From Mactra quadrangularis (lineage: Eukaryota > Mollusca > Bivalvia > Venerida > Mactridae): 64,000 bases of DNA. Shown here piece after piece: positions 1-13,300 of the stretch. The notes beneath the pieces were generated by a model that made no database searches, was not told the origin of the DNA, and saw nothing but the letters and a program-made list of their open reading frames with translations. The stretch covers positions 12,088,190-12,152,189 of the forward strand of contig CM046301.1 in assembly GCA_025267735.1 (NCBI GenBank), read 5' to 3'. Every line of letters starts with the position of its first letter. Position 1 is the first letter of the stretch. The translations under genes were made by a program, and so were the position numbers.

Positions 1-642
1 ATACAGGAAGTAAGTCAAGAGAAAGATCTAGGAGTCATTATTGACAATAAATTAATATTTGATAAACACATCTACAAAAAAGTTAACTTGGCTAACAGAA
101 ATCTTGGACTAATTGTCAAAAATTTTACTTATATGAGTAAAGAAATGTTCCTATCTCTATATAAAGCACTAGTAAGGCCACATCTGGAATATGCTTCAGT
201 AATATGGTATCCACTCTACAAAAAAGAAATGCTAGCCATTGAAAATGTCCAGAGGAGAGCTACAAGAGCCGTTCGAAGTCTCCAAGGTCTTGACTACACG
301 CACAGGTTATTAAATCTCGGCCTCCCTACACTTGAATACAGGAGAACAAGGGCTGATTTAACTCAAGTATATAAAATAATCAACAAGTTAGATATTATAG
401 CTAATGAATTTTTACTACTAAACCAAAGCTCAACAAGAGGTCATAATGTAAAACTCTTTAAACAAAGAGCAAATAGAAATGTTAGAAAAAATGCTCTAAG
501 TCACAGAATAATAGACACTTGGAACGCCCTGCCGAGCAGCGTAGTAGAGGCTCCTACATTGAACTCCTTCAAAGCCAGACTCAACAAAAACTGGAACATT
601 CCCTGCAAATTTAGATCTACATGCTACCACCCCTATCAGTAA
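1..642 (+). CDS. 3' end of a LINE reverse-transcriptase ORF (cut by window edge)
   Basis: The frame is open from base 1 to the stop at 640-642, so the true start is outside the window. Residues encoded around 150-270 read LYKALVRPHLEYASVIWYP followed by ENVQRRATRAV. This is the block after the polymerase palm in CR1/jockey-like non-LTR retrotransposons. The end of the ORF (WNALPSSVVEAPTLNSFKARL) is also typical of those elements. No stop or frameshift is visible in this part, so it may be a fairly young copy. The 3' UTR probably runs to about 830, ending in an AT-rich tract; the exact 3' end is not clear. It lies upstream of THADA on the same strand and has no visible link to it. Confidence 0.85.
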   Translation: MQEVSQEKDLGVIIDNKLIFDKHIYKKVNLANRNLGLIVKNFTYMSKEMFLSLYKALVRPHLEYASVIWYPLYKKEMLAIENVQRRATRAVRSLQGLDYTHRLLNLGLPTLEYRRTRADLTQVYKIINKLDIIANEFLLLNQSSTRGHNVKLFKQRANRNVRKNALSHRIIDTWNALPSSVVEAPTLNSFKARLNKNWNIPCKFRSTCYHPYQ

Positions 643-1294
643 CCATAACACGTCTTAGTCTATATCTTAGTTTAAATAAATAGATTCATGCCAAAAATAA
701 ATGTACATAATTTTAGATACTTGTTTTAACCTGTATATAACTCTAAAAGTGTAAATGTATGAAAAGAAATTATTAAGTATCATCATCAAGATGACTGATA
801 TACATTGTACATATCTTATTTAAAAAACAATAGTGCCTGTACGAAAACCACTGAACAGTGTGTGCTGTTGTGAAAAACAGTTTTTTAGGGAAACCATATC
901 CAAAAATGGCAAGAAGCATTTAATGCTTAACTCAATGAGTATGTAGCCATTAACTATATGAACTATATGAACTATGGTGGCTAGTGGCTATGTCCCTAAA
1001 AATGTTTAGCAGCTGTGTTGTTGATATTAATGATACATGGTCGAATTTCCCCTTAAAGTTAAGTACATAGCTGCTGCATTCCTAATGATTTTAGTACATA
1101 CTGCTTGGTCACAGTGTCCCAAATATTTTAGGTACACAGCTGCTTTGGTCCTCATAATTTTGATATCTGGAAAGTTGCTATCATTTTTTTTTAATCAGCA
1201 TTACGCCTCCTGTTCTATTAGATTTTTACTTCAATATCTATCAATAATTAGTTTGGATTCTTTAGATTTACTAACATTTTCTATCTAATTTCAG
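643..1294. other. Non-coding stretch between the LINE fragment and THADA exon 1
   Basis: Bases 643 to about 830 look like LINE 3' UTR. The rest is AT-rich DNA with a short repeat of the phrase aactatatg near 952-975. A 5' UTR exon or promoter for THADA may lie here or left of the window, but none can be recognised. The 83-codon ORF at 1037-1288 has no recognisable content and stops just before the exon 1 acceptor. Confidence 0.4.
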
Positions 1295-1382
1295 ACTCTT
1301 TAGACATGGGTGATTCGGAGAATTTTGTGGATTGCTTCTTCCGTAATGATCCTACTCTAGTGAAGGATTTAGAATTGCATAG
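1295..1382 (+). CDS. THADA: THADA exon 1 (first coding exon; ATG at 1306)
   Basis: Acceptor TTTCAG ends at 1294 and donor AG/gtaatt follows 1382. The ATG at 1306 begins MGDSENFVDCFFRND; the exon ends after two bases of a codon. The 11 bases before the ATG would be 5' UTR or part of an earlier coding exon. Confidence 0.7.
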
Positions 1383-4300
1383 GTAATTTTGTTTGAAGAT
1401 CTAAAATGGGTTGTTAAAACCATAAAAGAGACCTGGATTGGTAGTTAAGTTGGTAGTTCACAGGGATTTTGATCTATAATTTCCTAAGGGAGTACAGGTT
1501 CAAATTCCCACCTGGGGCATTATACCCTTCCATGAAAATTTGACAATAATGTCAATTTTCCTCATTAATAAGGTTTATGGAAAATTTGCTGGCCTTGTGG
1601 AAGGTTAGGTGAGTATTAGTTATAGACAAGGGTCCAGGAATGCTAGGTTTGGTGCACTGGCCACTGTACAATAATCTAAATTGTGTTTACATGACATTTA
1701 ATCCAAGATAGAATGAATAAACGAACATTGAAGGTGATTAGATTATGTCTTGAATTGCTAAGTCACAAACTGCCAATATTAAGGACTTGTGTAATAATGT
1801 CTCACTTTCGCTTTGCAACCATGCAGTCTTTGATTTTTTGGCAACTAAAATATTACAATGAAAAAAGGAGCAAAGGAACCTGTAAGGGCTGTTTGTAGCA
1901 ACCACTTTTAAACCCTGCAAACTTGTCTTGGCTTTTTTTTAAGATTTATGACAGCAGCATCCCATTACTGTGTGCTTTAAGACATTCTTGGGAATGTATC
2001 ATGTATCCACCATTCACTTAGAACAAAAAGCTAGACATCAATTGAATGAAAATATATGCTAATTATGATAACAAACTCTAAATCTTTTTCACATTTTTTT
2101 TCAGGAATGGAAATCCAAACAAACTTATAAGCAGACTTGATGCTGTACTGAAGTATTGCAAAAATAATTTTAAGGAATGCAAATGGTCTGAAACTGAAAT
2201 TCATTCTTTGATAAATGTTTTAGTGAAAAGTTACATTAATACAGCTGATTCTATCAAGGTTTCAAGAGCTGTTGAAAAGGTAATGTCTATGTAATATATT
2301 AGTTTGTTACCTGTTTGTGTTACATAGAAATAGAATGTATTTCTCGTGGTCTTGCTGTGCTTTTCTGAGAGTGTGACACTTAATTTAAAAAAAATAATGG
2401 CCTCTATTTGCATCTATGGTAGTTATTATATTGAACATGTGGTTCAAAGCTTTAAGTGATTAAAACATACATTTATTAAGTAACTTTAGGGTATGACTTA
2501 TTGGTTGTCACCTGTCTTGCTAAATTCTATAACATTTTCTTACTTTCTGATAATATTGTTTCTTTCCTTGACCTTTAGATAAATCAAGGTTTGCCCGCAA
2601 GACTAGTAACTCACTCTTTAACGCAATGCACTCACTACAGCCTTGCAGGCAACCCTCCAAATATCAATCTCCGTAAACAGATATCCTGTAGCGTGCTGTT
2701 GTACAGGATCTCTAAGGTTTGCTAGGAGGGTCACGTCAAGATCACCTTTGTGTCAATCTATCAATGCGTAGCTTTCATCTAGAAGAAATACTATTAATAG
2801 CATTTTGATTTTGTAATTTCCATTTATAGACCGAGGTTTGCAAGCTAATTTGACGGTGGTGTTATTCAATGGCTGTGATTGGACGGCTCATTTCAAATTG
2901 CGTAACATAGACAATGTAAACAAGTTACTAAGCATAATGATTGCATCATGAATATTATAATGAGAAAAGATTACTTAAACATGACGCTCATAACCAAACA
3001 GCCAGATCTAAATTAGCGAGTAGGCAAACAGAAATTTTAGACATATATCAAGGTTACAACATTGAAGACTTGTTGACTTTTTTAAAAAAAAATGCATTAA
3101 GAAATATTCCTAAATAGTTTTGTTCACTAGTTCATTCATCATTACAAATGTGTTTTAAACTCTTAATCTTTTTTATATTTAATAGCTATGGCAACAGTTT
3201 GAACCCTCATACAGTAAATACATACATTCCTGCCTAGAAGAACATGTTATTAAATTATTTCTGAATGCTGATTGGACGGATAGTGAACTTATTTGGAAAG
3301 GTAAAGTACTATTTTGTATTGAGTGTTTAAAAATCAGTGTTTTCTTTATTTATCAATGAAATGTTTGAAGGTATGCTTAATGGCCAAGTCTTGTATAGTG
3401 TTTGGGTTGTTCAACATTTTTTTTATTTGTGTCACTAGCAATATATTCTAAGTATATTTTTTTACCACAGCATACATGTATACATTATTATAATTTCAAT
3501 CCACTAGTGATGGCCAATATTGGCTGATGTCTCTCATACATGGTTTAAGCAGCCTTTATAATGTAAGTATGAGTGATACACATTTCACAGAAAATGATAA
3601 AGATTGTCTTGTTGATATTACCTGGTAATTTTATATCATAGGACACCTGTTATATTTATCGTAATGTACTGCAATAAAGTTCTTCTAACTATTAAGATCA
3701 CCTTAGTTGTAGGAACATCATGTAATTTTTGATGATTTTTATGTTCCAAATGCTTATTTTTAGAATAAAAAGTCCTTATATTAAGACACTTCCACTATTA
3801 AGGTCATCAATTTTGATGGTCCTAGGACCATACCATTGTCAGGGCCATCTATTTCGATGGTTCTAAAAGTGGTACTTCACCATAAAAATCATGGTGAGTT
3901 TTCATGATTTTATATCATATTTCAGTGTCAGTATTGTTAGAACAAAATAAACAAGTTCAGAAGATCTTTCACTGTCATTTTGAGCAAGTTACTACACTAC
4001 TATGTGAACAATTTTCTTCTGTGATTAAATTATCTCCCTTTGAATTGACTACTGAACAATCTAATCAACTCTATGTTTTAGCTAAGGTATTTATACATTC
4101 ATGTTGATATTTTTACCTAAGATGATGCTTTTAATTGAGAAAAGGTAAAATTTTAGTTATTTTGAATACCAAACAGAATCATATGTTAGACAAAATCTTG
4201 GATTTCCCGGTAATTAAAGGGCATTTTTCTGGAAAAAAATTGTAATAGTAATCTGAGCTATTTTATGTTTGATGATAATGTTCAAAATTTAATAATTGTA

Positions 4301-7300
4301 TCTTTCAAAAATGCATTTTCTGATTCAATGTAGCTGTTACTTTTAAATGGTAGAATTCAGATTGTCTATCAAGAATGATAATTTATCATAATAGAACCTG
4401 TGAGCTAGCTGTAAACACATTAGACTTGTAATCACCATATAGCCCGCTCACTCTCTGTGGTTTGATTTTTAAAATTTTATTTGGTTTAACCCCATGTCAA
4501 CACAACTTAGGTCATTTTACGGTGTCTAACCTAACACACCTAACCTAGCTTTCCTGGACCCTTGTCTATAACCAGTACTCACCTACCCTTCCACAAGGCT
4601 GGAAACTTCTCCATATATCTTATTATTGGAGAAAAATTGACATTATTGTCAAATTTTCATGGAAGGGTATAACCTCCCTGAGTGGAATTCAAACCCGTAC
4701 CCCCTTCAGGACACAAGATTCCAAACACCGTTGTGCTACCAACTGCGCCACCTACTGGGGTTTCTATGGTTTGAATTTAATCCAAAACCTAAGCTGTTGT
4801 TTCCTTGAGCAGGAAATTTTACCATGATTACTTTGTACTTAGGGATTAGGAAAGAGAATAAAAAAGTGATAAATATCATACACATGCAATAGTTTTTGTT
4901 GAGCTCATATGGATTTATATAAATTAATTGTGTATGTATGTTAGCAATGTTTATGTACAGGGATTGCCAAAAAAAATATCAGGCCACAACAAGTTGATCA
5001 TAATTATTATGTTCCATGGATTCCCTCACACCTTAATTTTGATGGGTTTTACAAACTTTTTTTTATTTCCTCGCTTGCTTACATAAATTTGGTCAAAGGC
5101 TATATAAAGCAACAGTATTATGAGTTTTTTTCTTCACTCCCTGGCCCCATTTTTCCCCAGAAAAATTTGTAGAACACATGATCAACTTGTTATGGCCTCA
5201 AGTATTTACATCAGTGAGGGTAATATTTGTGCAACTGACAGTTGAATAAAATTAAACCTTATCTACTCATTTATTTTTTAGATATGTTTACAATTATTCC
5301 AAGTATGTACAAGTGAAGTAAGGACTCATGTATGGATGAGACAATGTAAACAGTGTGATACAAAATGTTCTGTTAAAATTATAGTAGAAAATCTGGTTCA
5401 TATTCTACAAACTCAGGTATTGTTGAACTTTTATTAATTTTCCATATGTCTTGAGCAACAATTTCAAATGTCAAAAGTGTGGAGTGAATTCAAATGAAAA
5501 TGTGAATATGAGAGTCACTTTTTTGTCAGGGATTTTGTCCATATTTAGGAACAGAGATTGCAGTCAGATGAATATGGGTAGCATATGTTTTGCAAATTGT
5601 AATGGAATGTCATCTCAATCAAAATTAAATTTTGATAGTTCAAGATAAGCCTTATTTTTTAAAATCACATGACATTGCTAATAAAGTTCTACCATTGCTG
5701 CATGGAGCTGGATATTTTATATAATATTATAATTTTTATAATGAGTTTATTTTGGTAACATTGTCTAGTGCACTTCAAGCACAAATTACAGGAATTTTTA
5801 CCTTAAAACGATGAAGATGTAAAATGTCATGCAGTCTATGCCTAAGATATTAAACTCTATCAGTCAGTCGGGCTGGTAAAGACAGTAAGCCTGTCTGTCA
5901 AAATGATAACTTGCTGGTCCAAATGTTAATATCGATATTTTGTACTAAAATAAACCTTAGTGTCATATATCAAATAAAGCTGTTCATAGGATACAACATA
6001 AGAAATCAGAAATTTTCTCTTAACTGCAATGATTTATTCAAATCTCAGAATATTTAATCATTCAGCAGATTAACTTTTCTTTAAAGAATGATTTTTATGT
6101 TCTATATGTAGGAATTTAATAAATGATTTTCGAGCACTGGGTTTAATGTAGTAGCTAAGTTTATCAGGAATTTTCCTTTATTTTTACAAAGACCGACAGA
6201 CTGATCATGTATTATATGATATGACTATTGTTATTTCAGGGTTATCATACAGATTGTGTTATGTTATGTGGTACAGCTATTGGTCTCATGTACAATTGTT
6301 GTAATGATAAAACTATAGTTGTGAAATCTTTCTTTACTCTTCTACATCATGTATTGTGTTCAGGTATGAATTTTATGTAGCTTTTATTAGTTCTCAGGCA
6401 AACTGTTGTTTAGATGAGCAGTAGAGTGTATATTAGTGATCAACTAGTCATTAATTTGTGTGTTCCCATCTCATTTTAAGCTTCACTAATTTCTGAAATA
6501 TCAATAATTTTGTTAAAATCAAATGAGAATATATTTCCAAAGTTGATACTGGGTTTATGGACCCTGGAACCCCTAGCAATTTCAAGATACTATTAGAATG
6601 CAATTCACAAATAGATTGTATCAGGTCCCTGGTCTGAAAAAAATTACTAACTTAAATATCGGAAAAATGTATCATGGTTCTTCACCTGCATAATCATAAA
6701 ATAAACTGTTGCTACTTATATACCCATATCAAAAACTTAACAATTTTTCAAACTCCACATTTTCAAATAACCACCATTACTTTATGTATAGTCGTAATAA
6801 ATTTAAACTTAGAATACTTTCAAATTATATTAACCTACAAAGAAGTGGTGTGTAAAATTTATTGTGAAAAACATAGTTTGCTAGTTTCATGAAGCATGTG
6901 CATTTCAAGTTTTTTGCCTTGTAGTTGCTACCAATGAGTAGAATACATACAAAACTACACATATCTAGGCTGTAAGTATAGATATGTTCGAAAAACATCT
7001 CTCTTTAAACCCCAAGCTATAGTTATGACGAGGGTTTCAGTAGAAGATAGAAAGTGTGCTGTTGGCACAAGGTGGACACATACGCCATTAAATTTCAAAG
7101 TTGCAGACATGCCATAACATAAACTCTGTTACAAATGCATGAAATACATTCTTATAGATTTACAATGGTTGTCTACTAATTTAATAAATCAGGCAATAAT
7201 ATAAAATGGACATTTTTAATCATCGGAGCATCAAAGAAATATTACCTGAAAAACAAGTGTGGAGTTAGAAAAGTTAAGTATACTAGTCATAGATTACATA

Positions 7301-10300
7301 AATAATAAGAAACTGCTAAGGTATTGTACTTACCTTTCACCTTTCCATGAACTATCCCTTGTGCGTATTCCTTTAACTTATCTATTTGTCTATTTATAAT
7401 ATTAAGTCCAAATATTTCCTTAGCACTAATGTTTACTTCAAATGTTTATTTAAAAGTTGAAAAAAACAGCAATTAATGTATATTGATCATGCATTTAGAA
7501 AACCAACACATCAACTTCCTTAAACCACTAATTTAAAAAGTTTAATTGCACTTATCTCCCTCCTTCACAATGCTTCACTTTTAGTACTAAATTTTTTGCT
7601 AGGATGCATCTGCACCTTGAATGATTCAATCAATAATAAATTAAAATTTGAAAGTAAACACTTTCATTGCTGTACATTAAAACTGAAAGTATTACTGACA
7701 TGGGTAGAAATTGCGTTGTAATCTAATGAAACTGTGATGTGTCTCACAATATATGCAGTATATTTGGCTCACTCCTTACATAAGTAAGTTCATTGCCATT
7801 AAATAGGAATTTCATATCATTTTAACTATACTTGTAGTCTAATGTAATGATATATACCCATCAACAGACATACTTTAATTCTTATATTATTGTTCATGTC
7901 TCATCATGGTAAGTAGTAAACAGTATATTCACTAATGTATTAGTAGTCTGCATGCGATGCCAAAAACACAAAAATCCAGATGGTAGAAAAAAGATTGATT
8001 GACCTTATATGGGCATATACACTATATGCAGTCCTCCCTTGGGAGTTGGTATCCATTTTTATACCATTTGGTTCCATTTCCAGACTTAACAAATATCCTT
8101 GCAGTCTGTTACAATTCATGAGAGTAATTACTTGCATTGACAGTTATTGTATAGTCATTGAATTCCTCTGGGAGTTTAAAGTAGAATGTATCATGCTATC
8201 TTAATCTGAGACGCAATTTATTGTAAGATATTCTCGTATGTTCTACTTATGTCTGGATTGTGATGGATTATGAAATGTTTACCTGCTAGTGCATATTATG
8301 GTATTGTTTTATTAGAATGTAATTTTTGTATAGCATATTTATTAGAAATTGATATTAAAATATATGTACATTGTACATTGAATTAAAAAGGAGTAATATT
8401 GTGCTATTGTTAGTCAATTAATAATCAATGCTGATATAAACTAAAGGCAAAAATCTTTCAAAATTAAAACTATCAAAATAAACATTATTTACAATTAAAA
8501 GAAAAATGATTGACCTGACCCCTTCTTCAATAAAGCCCCAACATGTTAGTACAACTTGTAGAAGCTGAAAAGCATTATAGTTCTTTTGTATTATGGGTCT
8601 TTTCCAGCCGTAGTACATGTGTAAAATTTATATTTCACAAACTTTATCATATGTATTTGGTCAAGGCAATTATAAATGTTCATTTATGTCTGTACATTTC
8701 AGGGAATAAATTCAATGTTCAATCATTACTTGACACACCAGAAGATATCAGCCATCATGATCAGCTTCGTACCAAGCTTACTGAGTGTACTAGTCATACA
8801 ATAGGACCAGTGGCTGTTCTACGTGGTATTGTTGCCTGTGGGAATTCCGACATTCTATTTTTAGACTGTAGTCATGACAACCAGGAGACTGTGCCATTCT
8901 TTTATAAATTGTTTGAATACATCTCAGTTCTTTGTGAAGCAGACCTTACAGTTCATTACCAAGCTTTCTTGATTCTTCAAATCTGGTATTCAAGATTGGA
9001 TAAAATCTCCTCCACTTTTGAGAGTAGCCTGAATGGAATCAATTTTACCTCTATATTAGAGAGCTCATGGACTTTAGTGTTATTAAATTGGGATAGTCCA
9101 GTAGAAGATGTACCTGAGATTGTAGTCAATGTTTTCACATCTATGATGTCTGTATGGACTAGAATTAAAGGTAAATTCATGATCTATGGTCTTTTTAGCC
9201 TAGGAGCAGTTGTCAGGCACACACCTGCCCTAAGGTGATTTCAGTGATCCGAGGGTTATTGTAAAAATAATGACAGCTGAACATGTGTATGGAAGCAGAT
9301 TTTCAACCATGAAATAACTTTTTTGCTTTTTAAATTGTATCCCTGTGAATTAAAATTGATTTTCAAAATTTAAAACTTATTGAATTAAGTTTTGCTTATG
9401 TATGCTTTGTTGTTTTGAATATGTCTGAGGGTTGACATAAGCCAGCCAAAAGCATGTAATTTTTGTTTAATTTCAAAGGAGACATGCTTGTTTCCCAGCC
9501 ACATATATTCGTATTGCTAATAAAACTGTTGCTATTGAATGACAGATCAAAGGCTGGTACATGTAGTAGTAAACTTTTCTTAGAATTAAGTCTAATTGAT
9601 TGATTTATTTGTTGATACTCAAGTCAAAAAAGTTAGTTATACACATGTACTTCCATTCATTCTAAGACTTACAAAATTCTTATTTCAGACTCACATATAG
9701 AATTTCCAGACACTATATTGAAGAATTTATTAAACACCCCATGGTATGTTAAAGGAAAATATAGAATTTTAGCTGCTTTACTGAAATATGTGGACCTGGA
9801 TAAAGTAAGTATGAAGTATATAAATTCTGAAATAAGACATTTGACCTGTAAATATTACAGTTATTTTATGTTGGAACAATGGTAGGACATGCACTTTGGG
9901 ATCTAGAGGTCCCGGGTGTGTACCCCACTAGTTGAACTGCCAATTTCCTTAAGCAAGAAATTAACCTACAGTTACTCCTCTTCACTCATGTGTAAATTGG
10001 TATTATTACCTAATGCTCTATATAAATGTCAATTTGCTATTTTTAACTGTTTTTCAACTATTCTGATTAAACCTTTTATGTTTTACTGCGCAACGCCACT
10101 GCGCATGAAACAGTTTTGACTGTTGCCCTCGCGTGCGAACTGTTGCCCTCACGTGCGAACTGTTTCATAGAGTGCAGTGCCAAGGGAAGTAACCGCATTT
10201 AAAAAACTCCAAGCGTCCAATGAGCGAGATCATTGCAAGCGTCTTTAGAGTTGCCAAATGTAAAGTAGAAAAAAAGTAAATTCTGTTGAAAATATCTATG

Positions 10301-13300
10301 ATATGTCGCTGTTTGAAGACATTGAAGAGAGGGATCTCGAACTTTTGCTGAGAATCGGGACTAGCTAAGCACACATAATGTCATCCGCTTCTGAAACTAT
10401 CTTTATTGCCATGTTATATCTGTACTTGCATTAGGTAATAAAACACTTATTGCATGGGTGTTTGGTGAACAGTCAAAACTATTATCCCTTGGTATCAGGG
10501 ACAACTTAAGAACTGTTGCCCTCGGCCTAATGGCCTCGGGCAACAGTTCTTAAGTTGTCCCTGATACCTCGGGAAAATAGTTTTGACTGTTCCCCAAACA
10601 CCCATGAAATAAGTGTATATTATTACCTGTTTGCTTATATAAATGTAATGTAATTCAATATTTTCAACTGTTTTCTGAGTGAACTGTTGACCGGTCAATA
10701 GTTTTGACTGTTTCCCGCGTGTGCTCTGATTCCACGCAATGTTATTCCAATTGTTACTGTACTGATATAAGGGGAAGTAACTGCTACGAGATTTAAGACT
10801 GTACCAGACGCTTTTGGATGCATCAAGCATTCATAGATCTTGATTTTGCAGAGGTAAACATGTCAAGTACTGTTAAAGTAGTAATTGTCCTGGTAATAAA
10901 ACAGTTCTTTCATAAGTGATTTGGGAACAGTCAAACTGCTGTCCCTCAGTGTAAGGAATAGTGTTTTAAACTGTTCAAAACACTATTCCCCCACCTCTGG
11001 CCAACAGTTTGACTGTTCCCAAATTACATATGAAATAACTGTATACTGTTAAGGATCATATGCCTGAAGATGATTTCAATGATCAGATGTTGTTCTATGT
11101 TATCAAAATTGTACAGTTAACTGTACATGGAAGCCCTTTTCAAACCTGATTGTTTAAATATGTGTACTGAATGACTATTTACATGACAAGTTGGCTGAAT
11201 GTTATTATTTGCAGGTTGTATATTCTGCTACGTGAATCAAGAGACATTTCATATGTTAACATTACTAGCTGCTAGCATATTGTTTTGACTTATTCTCTAG
11301 GTATATGATGAGAATGGAGAACTACAACATCAATTATTACATTGTTTAACAACTAATCATTTCTCATCATCTGCTACCAATGTGTATAAAGCTTTTCTAC
11401 AGAAATTACAGTAAGTGTTATTAACTTTAAATAATCTACATCTACTAGGTACATCAGAGCAGTCAGTGTTGACATTGTGCCCGTTGCCTAAAGATTTCGC
11501 TATGAAAAAGCGCTTTCTTGTAGCTATTCTTCATAGGAAACGGCTTGCTATTTTCGTCACAAACCAAGATGGCGGCCTATGCTGATATATTGAAAGCGCT
11601 GATTGCAATTGCATGTTTTTAGGGCAATTTTCAAACCAAATAAGTCTTTAAAAAGTATAAAATCATTGCAAAAACATATGCTTATATGAACAATTACAAA
11701 TATTAATTAATTTCAATTCATCTATAGTTGGCCAAACATTAAAAACAAATAGTCGGCAAACAGAAAGTCACATTTCTGCGGATACAGCCATTTTGATTCC
11801 TAACAGGGCTCTCGGGTAGCAAAGATTTTTTATGCTAGCTCTCATTATGTAGCGAAATGAAGCGATATCTTGATTTTGCTATCTAGTGATACCTAGCAAT
11901 ATGCTTAGGCAATGGGCCCTTGAAGTTTTCTTGTATGTCAAGATAAGAGTGGGTGTGGTCGAGTGGTTACTACATTGGACTGGTAATCCTTGGATAGCCA
12001 GCTTTGCCTTGATTGGATTCCCATCCAAATCTACCCTCAGAGCTGTTGTTTCCTTTAGCAAGAAACTTTTTCTTACCAGCTCAGCCCTGGGGCACCTGGT
12101 AGTGGACTCGAAAGTGATTATACATAGTTATAAGAACTTGTTTTACTATCAATTTAAAATAAATTAGTTTAAACTGAGATAATGAGCTGTAGCGTTAAAG
12201 TAAATACATGTATCGGGAAAACTGAAGTAGTTAGTTAGAAAGAGGAATAGGAAAGTTTGGGTCCAAGCTTGTTCAACCGCACAAACCTAAACCAATCCAG
12301 TTAGGGAGCTGCTGCAGATACAGCCTTTGGAAGCATTATGATTTTCTTACATAGATTAGAACCCAAGCCTGTCTGTGTCTGAGACATTACTTTATCAAAT
12401 GTTGCAAGGTAATTTTGAAGACCTTAGGTGGACCACATTTCAATTTTACTGCTAGCTTGACCATGTAGAAGTAAACTAGAGTGGCAGAGAGCTCAATAGG
12501 TTTTACATCTTTGATGTAATCTTTCATTTTAATTATTTTGTGGCTCCTTCCATATGCTTAAGAAATGTATGTCAATTTCTATCTTAAATTGTTATTTTTT
12601 TAAGAAAAAAAGAGAAATTCATAGGTATCACTCAAGAATTGTGATCTGCTTGTCAATTGCCATTCTCCGAAACCAAAGGTCAACAATAATATGGTTACTG
12701 AGGGTATCTGGTGATCATAAATTGCAAGTCAGTTGGTCTGTCATCAGTAGGAATAAACTTCTTTAACATATTTTGTAGTTAAAATACCATTAGACTGTGT
12801 AACTGTTTAGTATTGTACTGAGACTTTATGTAATAGTTTTCTATAATTTCTAGACTAAAGGATTCTGCTGTAGATGATTGGAAGACAGCATGGTTACCTA
12901 CCTTAATGGAAGGATTAGTTAGTAATGACAGGTAATACAATCTTCACTTAAACCTCATATTACATGTATGTACATGTATATACTGGATATGTTTTTTATC
13001 TGAAGTTAAAAAATATTGGCATTTGTAAGATGTTTTATTATGAAAGTTTTATAGGTTTCTTTTTATCATTGGCATTTTGGTGTGCCTATCATGGACTAGA
13101 ACTTTACTTGTTTTTTAAATTTGCATTGCATTGTTTATTTTCTTGTATGTACCTACTAAATTGAATCAAAGGGCCAATAGTGCTGTCAGACATGGGGTTT
13201 TGATGGCATATATGGCTGTATACAACAAACGGAAGTGATACAAGGGACCTTTACCTTACATAAGCCAGATTAGATATACATGTACTTCTTATCGTCTGCT

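Larger units (their letters stand above)
9870..11150 (+). repeat. SINE family 3 copy split by about 1 kb of fold-back repeat DNA
   Basis: The SINE head (GGACATGCACTTTGGGATCT, then GGTCCCGGGTGTGTACCCCA) runs to about 10005. Its 3' part (GGATCATATGCCTGAAGATG onwards) resumes at about 11050. The DNA between is a complex insertion rich in ACTGTTGCCC/GGGCAACAGT and AACAGTCAAAACTA phrases in both orientations, including two long hairpins listed separately. The SINE must therefore be older than the insertion. Confidence 0.65.

Noticed and set aside
3760..3880. Possible inverted partner of 32975-33060 (ATCAATTTTGATGG and CCATCAAAATTTG phrases)
   Set aside because: The similarity is short and low in complexity, not enough to define a repeat by eye.
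8543..8702. Upstream start for the large ORF containing exon 8
   Set aside because: A strong acceptor ends at 8702 and the phase matches exon 7; the upstream part is intron read-through.
10495..10830. 111-codon - strand ORF
   Set aside because: It runs through the hairpin and neighbouring repeat DNA with low-complexity reading and no family resemblance.
11945..12020. A functional tRNA-Ser/Leu gene
   Set aside because: Only box A is good; the acceptor and T arms do not pair, and a SINE body follows.
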